The position numbers and the translations under genes were made by a program. From assembly GCF_900156545.1 (NCBI RefSeq), contig NZ_FTNW01000002.1:310001-374000 (forward strand): 64,000 nt of DNA, in the 5' to 3' direction. The notes beneath the pieces are model-generated. The model was not told where the DNA came from and made no database searches. It saw only the letters and a list, made by a program, of their open reading frames with translations. Numbering within the stretch: the first letter of the stretch is position 1; every line of letters begins with the position of its first letter. This DNA comes from Aquipseudomonas alcaligenes. GTDB lineage: Bacteria > Pseudomonadota > Gammaproteobacteria > Pseudomonadales > Pseudomonadaceae. Positions 33,708 to 43,608 of the stretch are shown in pieces.

Positions 33708-35405
33708 CTACTGACCGAAGATGTTGTTCCAGGCACGTTTGATCGGGTTGCTGTTACTTTCACGCTCCTCGCGCGCCGCGCGATCGGCGGCAGCGCGGGC
33801 ATTGGCGGCACGGGCTTCGGCCAGCAGCTGCTGGTGTTCGCCCTGCATCTGCAGCAGCTCCGGATTCTGCGGCTCGGCCTGCAGGCCGCGCTCGATCATG
33901 GCCAGGGCAGCCGGGAAGTCGCTACGCCGATAGGCGGCATTGGCCAGGTCACGGTACAGCAGGGCAACGCGATTGAGGCCGGCCAGGGCCTCGGCGTTGT
34001 CCGGCGACCAGCCGAGAATCTGCCGGTAGTAGTACACCGCGCTGTCCTCCTCGGGCAGCAGCAGGCGCTTGTCGGCGATGCTCTGCTCGGCCAGCGCCAG
34101 GTAGCGGGCGATGCGCGCCTGCAGTACACGGCTCAACCCGTCGAGCGCGCCGGCGTGCTGCGGGTCGATGGTCAAGGCCTGGCGGTAGTAGAAGTCGGCG
34201 TTGTCCTCGCTCGGCTCGGTCAGCAGACCGTCGGCCAGGCGCTGCTCGGCCAGGTCGGTGAAGACCTTGATGCGCGCCTCGCGAATGCGCTGCAGGCCGG
34301 CCAGTGCCTCGCTGCTGTCGGCATCGATGGCAAGGATCTGGTTGAAGTAATGCTCGGCGCTGTCCTGCTCTGGCTCGATCAACTGGCCGGCGGCGAAGCG
34401 CTGCTCGGCCTGGACCAGCAGCGCTTCGATCTGCCGCTGCTGCTGGATGTACAAGCCAGCGGAGGTCAGGGTACCGATCAGCACCAGTAAGCTGAGCACC
34501 ACCAGCAGCGGCATGGCCGAGCGGCGCGGGCGCGGCGCGGGCGCTGCAACCGGCGCGGCAGGTTCGGGCAGCACCAGCGCCGGACGGATCTGGGTTTCCT
34601 CCAGATCGCTCAGCTCCACCTCGTCCAGCGCGGCGAGCAGCGCGCGGCAGTCGGCGAAACGCTCGTCCGGCTTCTTCGCCAGCATGCGCGCCAGCACGCC
34701 GCGGAAGGCGCCGAGACTGTCCGGCAGCGGCGGTTCCATCTGCACGTGGTTGACCACGGTCTGGGTGTAGTTGCCGCCGCGGAACGGATTGCTGCCGGTG
34801 AGCATCTCCAGCAGGATCACGCCCAAACTGTAGATGTCGCTGCGCGCATCCAGCGCCTGGCACTGGGCCTGCTCGGGGCTGCTGTAGGCCGGGCTGCCGA
34901 CGGCCACGCCGAACTGGGTCAGCTCGCTGTCGATGTCCAGGTCCTTGGCCACGCCGAAGTCGGTGAGCACGGCAGTGCCGTCGCCACGAAACAGCACATT
35001 GGCCGGTTTCACGTCGCGATGCACCAGGCCCTTGTCATGCACCACGGCCAGGCCGCTGGCGACCTGGCGCACGATCTGCAGAGCGCGCTCAGGGGCAAAC
35101 AGCTCGCCCTTGTGCCGCGCCAGGTCGCCGCCGGGGAGGAACTCCATGGCCAGGTAGTAGCGGCCGTCAGCCAGGCGGTCGATGTCATAGATGGTGATGA
35201 TCGACGGGTGGTTGAGCGAGGCGACGATGTGCGCTTCCTTGATGAAGCGCTGGCTGAAGGTCTCGTCTTCGGCGCTGCGCAGCACCTTGATCGCCACCTT
35301 GCGGCTCAATGACTCCTGGGTGGCCAGGAATACCTCGGCCATGCCGCCCTTGCCCAGCTGGCCGTGGACCCGGTAGCCGGGGATTTCAAGCAGAGTGGTG
35401 CTCAT
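33708..35405 (-). CDS. Hanks-type Ser/Thr protein kinase with periplasmic repeats
   Basis: 565 residues from the ATG at 35405. Kinase domain about 10-265 with GKGGMAEV (P-loop), Lys40, HRDVKPAN (129-136), DFG (149-151) and the SPEQ activation region. A transmembrane helix at about 298-320 is followed by three TPR-like repeats with a 53-residue period (AEQR/S blocks at 333, 386 and 439), ending in an Ala/Arg coiled segment. The repeats would face the periplasm. It sits between a PP2C and an FHA gene; no secretion genes are nearby. Confidence 0.93.
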   Translation of the reverse strand: MSTTLLEIPGYRVHGQLGKGGMAEVFLATQESLSRKVAIKVLRSAEDETFSQRFIKEAHIVASLNHPSIITIYDIDRLADGRYYLAMEFLPGGDLARHKGELFAPERALQIVRQVASGLAVVHDKGLVHRDVKPANVLFRGDGTAVLTDFGVAKDLDIDSELTQFGVAVGSPAYSSPEQAQCQALDARSDIYSLGVILLEMLTGSNPFRGGNYTQTVVNHVQMEPPLPDSLGAFRGVLARMLAKKPDERFADCRALLAALDEVELSDLEETQIRPALVLPEPAAPVAAPAPRPRRSAMPLLVVLSLLVLIGTLTSAGLYIQQQRQIEALLVQAEQRFAAGQLIEPEQDSAEHYFNQILAIDADSSEALAGLQRIREARIKVFTDLAEQRLADGLLTEPSEDNADFYYRQALTIDPQHAGALDGLSRVLQARIARYLALAEQSIADKRLLLPEEDSAVYYYRQILGWSPDNAEALAGLNRVALLYRDLANAAYRRSDFPAALAMIERGLQAEPQNPELLQMQGEHQQLLAEARAANARAAADRAAREERESNSNPIKRAWNNIFGQ

Positions 35406-35422
35406 GGATGTGCGTCGATCAT

Positions 35423-36202
35423 TCAGTGCTTGCGGGAATGGAGCCAACGGCTGAGAAAGTTGCGCGGCCTGGCGTCGATCTCCGTCGATTCCGCCATGCT
35501 ACGACCCAGCACGATGCAGGAGATATTGTCCTTGCCGCCCAGCCGATTGGCCAGCCCTATCAGCTCCTCGACCAGCTCATCGAGGGTGGCCGCACCGGCA
35601 CAGACCTCCTGGATCTGCTCGTCGGTCAACTCGCCGGTCAGGCCGTCGCTGCACAGCAGCAGCAGTTCGCCGGGCGCCAGACTGCCCTGCACACGCCCGA
35701 CCTCGAGCTCCTGCTCGCCCTGCCCCAGGCACTGGGTCACGATGTTGCGCCGGGGATGCTGGCGCGCGTCGTCGAGGCTCAGCTCGCCCGCATCAATCAT
35801 CGCCTGCACCCAGCTGTGGTCGCGGGTCAGGCGCACGATGCCGTCCAGGCTGATGCGGTAGGCACGACTGTCGCCGATCCAGGCCACCTCGTAGTCGGCG
35901 TCGACAAAACGCACGGCCACCACGGTACTGCCCATGCGCCGGCCACCCTCCTCCTGCACCGCCGCGAGGATCGCCTGGTGCGCCGCGTGGATGGAGGATT
36001 CGAGACCGCTACCGGCGACAACGGACTGGCGCAACGTGTCCAGGGCCAGGGCGCTGGCGACTTCACCACACTCATGCCCGCCCATGCCATCGGCCACCGC
36101 CCACAGGCCAAGCTCGGGGAGGCAGAGCACGGCGTCTTCGTTATGCCCACGAACCCGGCCCGCGACGCTCTGCGCCGCAAACCCCAGGGACTGCATCGAC
36201 AT
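35423..36202 (-). CDS. PP2C-type protein phosphatase
   Basis: 259 residues, cytosolic. All PP2C metal motifs are present: GRVRGHNEDAV, VADGMGGHECGE, GSTVVAV, AWIGDSRAYRI, LLLLCSDGLTGEL and GGKDNISCIVL. It is 17 bp ahead of the kinase gene and should reverse its phosphorylation. It is the first gene of the phosphatase-kinase-FHA operon. Confidence 0.93.
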   Translation of the reverse strand: MSMQSLGFAAQSVAGRVRGHNEDAVLCLPELGLWAVADGMGGHECGEVASALALDTLRQSVVAGSGLESSIHAAHQAILAAVQEEGGRRMGSTVVAVRFVDADYEVAWIGDSRAYRISLDGIVRLTRDHSWVQAMIDAGELSLDDARQHPRRNIVTQCLGQGEQELEVGRVQGSLAPGELLLLCSDGLTGELTDEQIQEVCAGAATLDELVEELIGLANRLGGKDNISCIVLGRSMAESTEIDARPRNFLSRWLHSRKH

Positions 36203-36296
36203 GGCTGCTGCTTACCTTATGAATCTGCACTGCCGTGCATGATGCTGCGCCCGGCCCTGGCTGTCAGCCTGAAGCGCGCGAACTGTTAAACAGTCG

Positions 36297-36623
36297 TCAG
36301 CGGCGGCGCTGCACCTCTTGACCACTCTGCCCCGGATAACGCCGTACCTCGATGCCGCCCGGATACTCGGTGCTCTGGCGGATGCCGCCGCTCTGGCGCA
36401 CGCTGGAACCACCGTGGATCTGCACCTCGCGGCCGCCATACCCCTGAATGGGGACGGCGTGACCGCCATACAGGTCATAGCGCTGGCTGTAACTGGAGCC
36501 GCTGACACTCCCGGAAGCGCCCGGGGTGACATACTCGATGGGCACAGGCTGCGAGCGCAGCGGCTCGTTCGCCAGGACCGGGCCGCCACACAGCGCGGCC
36601 AGCAACAACAGCGGATAGCGCAT
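36297..36623 (-). CDS. Small secreted Gly/Gln/Tyr-rich protein
   Basis: 108 residues with a signal peptide (MRYPLLLLAALCGGPVLANE). The mature part has repeated short motifs (SGSVSGSSYSQRYDLYGG, GGREVQIHGGSSVRQSGGIR), resembling a beta-structured or disordered surface protein. Divergent from endA with about 118 bp between starts. No family recognised. Confidence 0.6.
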   Translation of the reverse strand: MRYPLLLLAALCGGPVLANEPLRSQPVPIEYVTPGASGSVSGSSYSQRYDLYGGHAVPIQGYGGREVQIHGGSSVRQSGGIRQSTEYPGGIEVRRYPGQSGQEVQRRR

Positions 36624-36741
36624 AACGACTGTCTCTTCGAACATTCGGGCCGTCGATGCTACGTCAGGCGCTGGCGCCTTGCCATGCTTGGCACAAGGCG
36701 CCGAGCCGGTATGATGCGGCCCTTTTTGGGATGCCGTATCC

Positions 36742-37461
36742 ATGCCCAAGCGCCTCGCCCTGTTGTTGCTCTGCTGCATCGCCCTACCAACGCTCGCGGA
36801 ACCACCACGCACCTTCGCCGAAGCCAAGAAGATCGCCTGGTCGCTCTATGCCCAGCAGTCGGTGGAGTTCTACTGCGGCTGCCGCTACAGCGGCAATCGC
36901 GTCGACCTGAAGAGCTGCGGCTACCAGCCACGCAAGAATCCGCAACGCGCGGCGCGTATCGAGTGGGAGCATCTGGTACCGGCGTGGGTCATCGGCCATC
37001 AGCGCCGCTGCTGGCAACAGGGCGGCCGCAAGCACTGTGCGCGCAGCGACGAGACGTTTCGCCGCGCCGAGGCAGACCTGTTCAATCTGGTGCCCAGCAT
37101 CGGCGAGATCAACGGTGATCGCAGCAACCTGCCCTTCGCCTGGCTGCCCCAGCCGCCCACCCAGTACGGCACCTGCCCGATGGTGATCGACTTCAAGGCA
37201 GGCAAGGCGATGCCAAGGCCCAAGGTACGCGGGATGATCGCCCGCACCTACTTCTACATGAGCCAGCGTTACGGCCTGCGCCTGTCCAAGCAGGAGAGCC
37301 ATCTGTTCGAGGCCTGGAGCAAGCACTACCCGGTGGAATCCTGGGAGCGCCAGCGCAACCAGCGCATCGCCTGCGTCATGGGCTGGAGCAATCCTTTCGT
37401 CGGCCCCGTCGATCTGCGCAGCTGCGCCGGGTCATTTACCGGAAAAGGCAAAAATGATTAG
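36742..37461 (+). CDS. endA: Periplasmic/extracellular endonuclease I
   Basis: 239 residues with a signal peptide cut near LAEPP. The EndA/Vvn signature is present: RIEWEHLVPA (general-base His) and FNLVPSIGEINGDRSN (magnesium-binding Asn). Cys residues FYCGCRYSG...LKSCGY and RCWQQ...KHCARS should form structural disulfides. It degrades double-stranded DNA and RNA non-specifically in the periplasm. Confidence 0.94.
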   Translation: MPKRLALLLLCCIALPTLAEPPRTFAEAKKIAWSLYAQQSVEFYCGCRYSGNRVDLKSCGYQPRKNPQRAARIEWEHLVPAWVIGHQRRCWQQGGRKHCARSDETFRRAEADLFNLVPSIGEINGDRSNLPFAWLPQPPTQYGTCPMVIDFKAGKAMPRPKVRGMIARTYFYMSQRYGLRLSKQESHLFEAWSKHYPVESWERQRNQRIACVMGWSNPFVGPVDLRSCAGSFTGKGKND

Positions 37462-37629
37462 GTGTTTTGGCACTTTGCCTGTAGGGTAGCGAGTACTGTG
37501 CTGCATGTGTCACCGCAAATCGACCGGTTTAGATTTCGGTCCAACCTCCCTCGGTTTCTTTACTCTTTGCACTCAGTCATGGCCTGGGCTGTTCCAGCGC
37601 TGTGTTCACTTTGTTCAAGGAGAAATCCC

Positions 37630-37839
37630 ATGTCCGTACGTCAAACTGGCACCGTCAAGTGGTTCAACGATGAGAAAGGCTTCGGCTTCATCACTCCGGA
37701 AAGCGGCGCCGACCTGTTCGTGCACTACCGCTCCATCCAGAGCGCCGGCTTCAAGAGCCTGAAGGAAGGCCAGCAGGTCTCCTTCATCGCCGTACAAGGC
37801 CAGAAAGGCATGCAAGCCGACGAAGTCCAGGTCATCTAA
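37630..37839 (+). CDS. CspA-family cold-shock protein
   Basis: A 69-residue single cold-shock domain. RNP1 is [11 protein letters not shown]2 is [10 protein letters not shown] with Tyr in place of the usual Phe. AAGGAG precedes the ATG. A 168-bp leader without frames separates it from endA, fitting the long cold-shock 5' UTR. A strong terminator follows. Confidence 0.95.
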   Translation: MSVRQTGTVKWFNDEKGFGFITPESGADLFVHYRSIQSAGFKSLKEGQQVSFIAVQGQKGMQADEVQVI

Positions 37840-37860
37840 GACCTGCACTGCGCCGCAAGG

Positions 37861-37886
37861 AACCGGCCTCAGGGCCGGTTTTTTTA
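37861..37886 (+). terminator. Intrinsic terminator of the cold-shock gene
   Basis: AACCGGCC-TCAG-GGCCGGTTTTTTTA hairpin, 21 bp after the stop, with a seven-T tract. Confidence 0.92.
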
Positions 37887-37909
37887 TCCCTGCAAGATAG
37901 AGGAATACC

Positions 37910-38092
37910 ATGAGCGCCAAGAAGTCCACCCAGCAGCCCAAGCCGCAAGCGGCCGTGGCAACCAGTGAATCCCTTGAAGCCCAGGTGGCAGCCTTCCTCA
38001 ACTCCGGCGGCGAAATTCAGCAGATCGCCAAGGGCGTCAGCGGTCAGTCCTGGAGCGCGCCGAGCCGACATATCGTGATCGGCAAGAAATAA
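37910..38092 (+). CDS. 60-residue hypothetical protein
   Basis: ATG at 37910 preceded by AGAGGA. Lys/Gln/Ala-rich N-terminus (MSAKKSTQQPKPQAAVA), then a predicted helix-loop LEAQVAAFLNSGGEIQQIAKGV and a basic end RHIVIGKK. It sits 23 bp behind the cold-shock terminator, so readthrough or an own promoter is needed. It looks like a real small protein with unknown role. Confidence 0.6.
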   Translation: MSAKKSTQQPKPQAAVATSESLEAQVAAFLNSGGEIQQIAKGVSGQSWSAPSRHIVIGKK

Positions 38093-38206
38093 GCAGCCCC
38101 AGCACTACTGGCACTTTGCCTAACAGTTCCTTGCCGACACGCACAAAGCCCTGCATCCTTGATCTCATAACAACGAAAAACGCGCCACTGGCCAGAGATC
38201 TCGCTG

Positions 38207-39226
38207 ATGTTCAAGCGACTGCGCAATGATTTCCAGCTGTCCATCATCACCCTCATGGGTGTCATCGGCGTGCTCGGCATCAGCCCCTACGCGTTTTACC
38301 GCCTGCTAAACGGCAACCTGCTGGTGGGCATCGCCGACAGCGTGATCGTGCTGTCGACACTGGCCGCCGTGGCCTACGCCTGGCGCACCGGCGATACGGA
38401 AAAACCGGGCATCTACCTGGCCGCCGTGTTCTCCGTGGGCGCGACGCTGATCGCCATCAACCTGGGCGTCAACGGTCTGTTCTGGATCTACCCGCTGATC
38501 CTCTTCAACTTCTTCATGGTCTCGCCCGGCAAGGCGATCGCCGCCACCCTGCTGGTGCTACTCGGCCTGGTCGCGCATGCCCTGTGGGTACCCGGCAGCG
38601 TGTTCGAAAGCCAGTACCAGATGGTGTCCTTCCTGGTGACCAACGCCATGGCCGGCATCCTGACCTTCATCTTCGCCTACCGCACCCGCACCCAGCGTGA
38701 GCAGCTGCAGGCCCTGGCCATTCAGGATCCGCTGACCGGCGCGCGCAACCGCCGGGCCATGAACGAAGAACTGAAGATCGCAGTGTCCAGCAAACGTCGG
38801 CATGGCCGCAGCTACGGCGTGCTGGCCATGGACCTGGACCATTTCAAGCAGATCAATGACCAGCACGGCCACCAGGCCGGGGATCAGGTACTGATCAACT
38901 ACGTGAAGCTGATCAAGGCCTGCTCACGCCAGGAGGACCGGCTGTTTCGCTTCGGCGGAGAGGAATTCCTCCTGCTCCTGCCGGATGTCGACCTGCAGGG
39001 CCTGGAAGCCGCCGCCCAGCACCTGCTGGTCTCAGTGCGCGAGCAGCTGAACGGCCCTGGCGGCGCAGTTACCGTCTCGATCGGCGGCGCCATGCTGCGC
39101 AACGACGAACCCTGGGGACAGTGGCTGCAGCGTGCCGACCAGTGCCTTTACCAGGCCAAAAGCAGCGGACGCAATTGCATCATCATCGACAGACCCACCG
39201 TCGGCGACCTGGCACCCAGCCACTAG
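38207..39226 (+). CDS. Membrane diguanylate cyclase (GGEEF)
   Basis: 339 residues: about six transmembrane helices in the first 165 residues, then a GGDEF domain (about 170-330) with FRFGGEEFLLLLP and an I-site RQED five residues upstream. Substrate-binding Asp/Asn are in MDLDHFKQINDQHGHQAGD. Active c-di-GMP synthesis with product inhibition is expected. The integral-membrane sensor is of the minimal unclassified type. Confidence 0.9.
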   Translation: MFKRLRNDFQLSIITLMGVIGVLGISPYAFYRLLNGNLLVGIADSVIVLSTLAAVAYAWRTGDTEKPGIYLAAVFSVGATLIAINLGVNGLFWIYPLILFNFFMVSPGKAIAATLLVLLGLVAHALWVPGSVFESQYQMVSFLVTNAMAGILTFIFAYRTRTQREQLQALAIQDPLTGARNRRAMNEELKIAVSSKRRHGRSYGVLAMDLDHFKQINDQHGHQAGDQVLINYVKLIKACSRQEDRLFRFGGEEFLLLLPDVDLQGLEAAAQHLLVSVREQLNGPGGAVTVSIGGAMLRNDEPWGQWLQRADQCLYQAKSSGRNCIIIDRPTVGDLAPSH

Positions 39227-39350
39227 CAGGCAACTGCCGACCAATCGGCCGAGGCATCGGCCGAGGCACAGCACCCAGGCTCGTCCATAGCCCTGAACTA
39301 GAATGCCTGTGCAGCCCCCACCTCCCCGACCGCAAAGCGCTGCGCACACC

Positions 39351-40112
39351 ATGACGATACCCCTGCTTCTGCCACTGACCATCAGCCTGCTGCTCAGCGG
39401 CCTGGCCAGTGCCGCGCCCGTCCAGCTGGTGACAGGCGACGACTATGCCCCATTCACCGACCGCGAACTGCCCCAAGGCGGCATGTTGACCGAACTGGTT
39501 CAGCAGGCGCTGCTGCAGGCCGGGCATCAGCCCAAGCTGAGCTGGCTGCCGTGGAAACGTGGCTACCAGGCCACACTCCGCGGCCAGTTCGACGCCACCT
39601 TTCCCTACCTGAAAACGGCCGAACGAGAAGCCGACTACCTGTTCTCAGCCCCTCTCTACGAGATCACACAACGACTGTTCAGCCGCGTCGACGATGCCCT
39701 GGAACCCGACAAACTGGAACAGCTGGCCGGCAGGCGCATCTGCGTGCCACTCGGCTGGCAGCCGGCACCCCGCGTGAGCGAACTGCTGGCGGCAGGGAAG
39801 CTGATGGTCCATCAACCGCAGGACCTCACGGCCTGTGCTCGCCTGGTCGACATGGGCCGCGACGACTTCTTCATCGCCGACAGCCTGCTGGGCGAACGCG
39901 CCATTCACCTTTCGGGAGTCAGCCACCAACGCTTCCATGTCTCCCGACAGGCAGTCGGCAGTCACACCCTGCACTTCCTGGTGCCACGCAAGCGTGCCGA
40001 CGCCCAGCCGTTACTCGACGAGTTCGACAGCGGCCTACGACGACTGCGGGACAGCGGTGAGTACCAGCGCATCCTCGACACCCATCGCGAGCATGCGCTG
40101 CGTGCTGAATAG
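39351..40112 (+). CDS. Periplasmic solute-binding protein, family 3 type
   Basis: 253 residues from the ATG at 39351 (hydrophobic signal ending ASAAP). Family 3 hallmarks are VTGDDYAPFTDRELPQGGMLTELV, LPWKRGYQATLRGQFDATFPYLKT and AGRRICVPLGWQPAPRV. No transporter genes flank it. It ends three bases before the convergent pdxJ stop. Confidence 0.85.
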   Translation: MTIPLLLPLTISLLLSGLASAAPVQLVTGDDYAPFTDRELPQGGMLTELVQQALLQAGHQPKLSWLPWKRGYQATLRGQFDATFPYLKTAEREADYLFSAPLYEITQRLFSRVDDALEPDKLEQLAGRRICVPLGWQPAPRVSELLAAGKLMVHQPQDLTACARLVDMGRDDFFIADSLLGERAIHLSGVSHQRFHVSRQAVGSHTLHFLVPRKRADAQPLLDEFDSGLRRLRDSGEYQRILDTHREHALRAE

Positions 40113-40115
40113 ACC

Positions 40116-40862
40116 TCAGCCGCGGTGGGCGGCGGCGACGATCAGCTGCTTCATTTCCGCCACGGCCCCCTTGAAACCGACGAACAACGCATGGGCGACG
40201 ATGGCGTGACCGATGTTCAGCTCGTGCACCCCGGCGATTGCCGCTACCGGTTCGACGTTGTGGTAGTGCAGACCGTGGCCGGCGTTGACGATCAGGCCAT
40301 GAGCCAGGCCGCAGGCCACGCCATCACGGATGCGCGCCAGCTCACGGGCAGCCTCCTCAGCCGTGTGGGCATCGGCGTAACGTCCGGTGTGCAGCTCGAT
40401 GGCCGGCGCACCAATGCGCCGGGATGCTTCGATTTGCCGTTCCTCGGCGTCGATGAACAACGATACCTCGCAACCCAGCTTGCTCAGACGCTGTACCGCA
40501 GCCCTGATCCGCTCTTCCTGACCAGCCACGTCAAGGCCACCCTCGGTGGTCAGCTCCTGACGGGTCTCCGGCACCAGGCAGATGTGCTCGGGACGGATCT
40601 GCTCGGCGAAGTCGAGCATGAAGTCGGTCACGCCCATCTCGAAGTTCATGCGCGTCTGCAGCACGCCCTTGAGCAGGCGCACATCGCGCTCCTGGATATG
40701 CCGGCGATCCTCGCGCAGGTGCACGGTGATGCCGTCGGCGCCCGCCTCTTCGGCATCCAGCGCCGCCTTGACCGGGTCCGGGTAACGGGTGCCGCGAGCC
40801 TGGCGCAGGGTGGCGACGTGGTCGATGTTGACGCCGAGGAGAATGCGGTTGGCTTCAGTCAC
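40116..40862 (-). CDS. pdxJ: Pyridoxine 5'-phosphate synthase
   Basis: 248 residues. PdxJ marks: [68 protein letters not shown] and [11 protein letters not shown]. It condenses 1-deoxyxylulose 5-phosphate with aminoacetone phosphate to pyridoxine phosphate. The GTG at 40862 (AAGGA site) overlaps recO by 8 bp, the standard recO-pdxJ pairing. Confidence 0.97.
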   Translation of the reverse strand: MTEANRILLGVNIDHVATLRQARGTRYPDPVKAALDAEEAGADGITVHLREDRRHIQERDVRLLKGVLQTRMNFEMGVTDFMLDFAEQIRPEHICLVPETRQELTTEGGLDVAGQEERIRAAVQRLSKLGCEVSLFIDAEERQIEASRRIGAPAIELHTGRYADAHTAEEAARELARIRDGVACGLAHGLIVNAGHGLHYHNVEPVAAIAGVHELNIGHAIVAHALFVGFKGAVAEMKQLIVAAAHRG

Positions 40863-41553
40863 GAGCAGGTTCCTTGAGAGTCATGAAAAGTTCGCGGCTG
40901 ACCAGCGGTCGGCCGCCCAGATGAGGAGCCAGGGCCTGGCGCATCAGGCGCTTGGCGGCAGCAAGGGCACCGGGAGATGACCAGTCGGCCTGCGCCATCG
41001 CCAGCAAATCGGCACCCTGGAATAGACCGGGTTGCAATTGTCCCACCGGCTCCAGACCGGCATCCGGCTGCAGGCGGTACAGTCCCTCTGCGGCGATGGG
41101 TCGACCGGCAATATCGATATCCAGGGCAAAACCATAGCCCAGCTCGTCCAGCAGGCGCCATTCGAAGGCACGCAACAGCGGCTCCAGCGGCGGATTGGCG
41201 GCCAGCGCCTGCAGGGTCAGAGCGTAGTGTTCGAACAGGCCAGGATGAGCATCCTCGGCGGGCAGCAGGCGCAGCAACAGCTCATTGAGGTAGAGCCCAC
41301 TGTAAAGCGTCTGCCCCTGCAGCCACACCGCCAGCCCGGAGGCCTCCAGGCGCGCCACGTTCTTCAGCTCGCCGCGCCCACGCAACTCCAGCTCCAGCGG
41401 CGCAAAAGGCCGTGCCAGGCTACCAGCCTTGCCGCGCGCGCCACGCAGCACCGCGCGCAGGCGCCCTTGCGGGGTAAGGAAATCGACCAGCGCGCTGGTT
41501 TCCTTATAGGGCCGGCTATGCAGGACGAAGGCCGGAAGCGCGCCGGAGAGCAT
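40855..41553 (-). CDS. recO: DNA repair protein RecO
   Basis: 232 residues: OB-fold N-terminus ([20 protein letters not shown]), then the helical domain including [23 protein letters not shown]. The C-terminal zinc cysteines of Gram-positive RecO are missing, as usual for this clade. It loads RecA on SSB-coated gaps with RecR. Starts 5 bp after era. Confidence 0.95.
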   Translation of the reverse strand: MLSGALPAFVLHSRPYKETSALVDFLTPQGRLRAVLRGARGKAGSLARPFAPLELELRGRGELKNVARLEASGLAVWLQGQTLYSGLYLNELLLRLLPAEDAHPGLFEHYALTLQALAANPPLEPLLRAFEWRLLDELGYGFALDIDIAGRPIAAEGLYRLQPDAGLEPVGQLQPGLFQGADLLAMAQADWSSPGALAAAKRLMRQALAPHLGGRPLVSRELFMTLKEPARD

Positions 41554-41558
41554 CGGGA

Positions 41559-42453
<895 letters not shown>

Positions 42454-42461
<8 letters not shown>

Positions 42462-43143
42462 GGCTGTTCTCCACGCCCAGGGCCACCAGCGCGGCGGCAG
42501 CGGCCACCTGCTCGGCGATGCGCCGGCTGGCGCCCTGCCCCTGGGTCTTGTCGGTCAGCAGGGCGATTTCGCACTGCACGAAGAAGGTCCGGCAATGCGG
42601 CTCGCCCTGGATATCCACCACCTCGTAGCGCGGCAGCTCGGCGGCACGCGACTGCAGGAACTCCTGCAGACGGGTCTTGGGATCCTTGTTGGTATCCACC
42701 AGGGTCAGGCCGTCCAGCTCGTTGGTCAACCAGTCCAGGACACGGGCACGCGCCACATCCATGCCAGCATCCAGGTAGATGGCACCGATCAGCGCTTCCA
42801 GTGCATCGGCCAGAATCGACTCGCGGCGAAAACCACCGCTCTTCAATTCCCCCGAGCCCAGGCGCAGGTACTCACCCAGCTCGAAGCCACGGGCCAGCAC
42901 AGCCAGGGTTTCACCCTTGACCAGGCGCGCGCGCAGACGCGACAGCTGCCCCTCGCGGGCCTGCGGGAAGCGCTCGAACAGCGCCTCACCGGCAACGAAG
43001 TTGAGGATGGCATCACCGAGGAATTCCAGACGCTCATTGTTGCGTCCGGCAAAGCTGCGGTGCGTCAGCGCCAGGAGCATCAGCTCCTGATTCTGGAAGG
43101 TATGACCGAGCCGACGCTCGAGACGGGAAAGAGATTGGCTCAC
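42454..43143 (-). CDS. rnc: Ribonuclease III
   Basis: 229 residues. RNase III signature [13 protein letters not shown], the second acidic site [15 protein letters not shown], and a C-terminal dsRNA-binding domain with [11 protein letters not shown] and [18 protein letters not shown]. Processes rRNA precursors. Its ATG overlaps the DUF4845 stop by 4 bp. Confidence 0.97.
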
Positions 43144-43517
43144 TGGGCTCGGATTCGGAATTCTTTGTCGAAAGTAGCAACGAGGTCGAGGTTGCGAATC
43201 AGCGGCTCACGCTTCTCGTACTGTAGATGAACCATAAAATCCCCGCCCTCGAGCTTGATCTCCACAATATCCTTGGAACTCAGGTCGCGTATGCCATTAA
43301 CCTGCATGGACTTATCGATGTGGCTGTAAAAATCGGAGACAGTGGAAACACCCAGAGCCCGGTCGGTTTCAACTGACTGTATGGCCTTCTCCAAAGACCA
43401 GAAATCCATGTAGTGCGGGAGCATCTTGAAGGCCGTGCTGGCAAGAAAAGCCACCAGCGCCAAGACCACCATCCAGCCCAGCATGGACATGCCTTTCTGC
43501 GAACGCGCAAGTTTCAT
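43140..43517 (-). CDS. DUF4845 single-span membrane protein
   Basis: 125 residues from the ATG at 43517. One N-terminal helix ([21 protein letters not shown]) preceded by a pilin-like basic start, then a periplasmic domain ([39 protein letters not shown]). Always located between lepB and rnc in pseudomonads; role unknown. Confidence 0.9.
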   Translation of the reverse strand: MKLARSQKGMSMLGWMVVLALVAFLASTAFKMLPHYMDFWSLEKAIQSVETDRALGVSTVSDFYSHIDKSMQVNGIRDLSSKDIVEIKLEGGDFMVHLQYEKREPLIRNLDLVATFDKEFRIRAQ

Positions 43518-43608
43518 GGTCGACCCCAATTCCAATGTTGTTGTGATGGTGATGACTATATCTAAGCAGGCGCCGCCGGGTTGAACAGCGCCTCGCAAAA
43601 CCGGGTGA

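Noticed and set aside
32839..36202. Type VI secretion PpkA/PppA/Fha1 cluster
   Set aside because: No T6SS structural gene lies in the neighbourhood, and the kinase has a TPR-like extracytoplasmic part.
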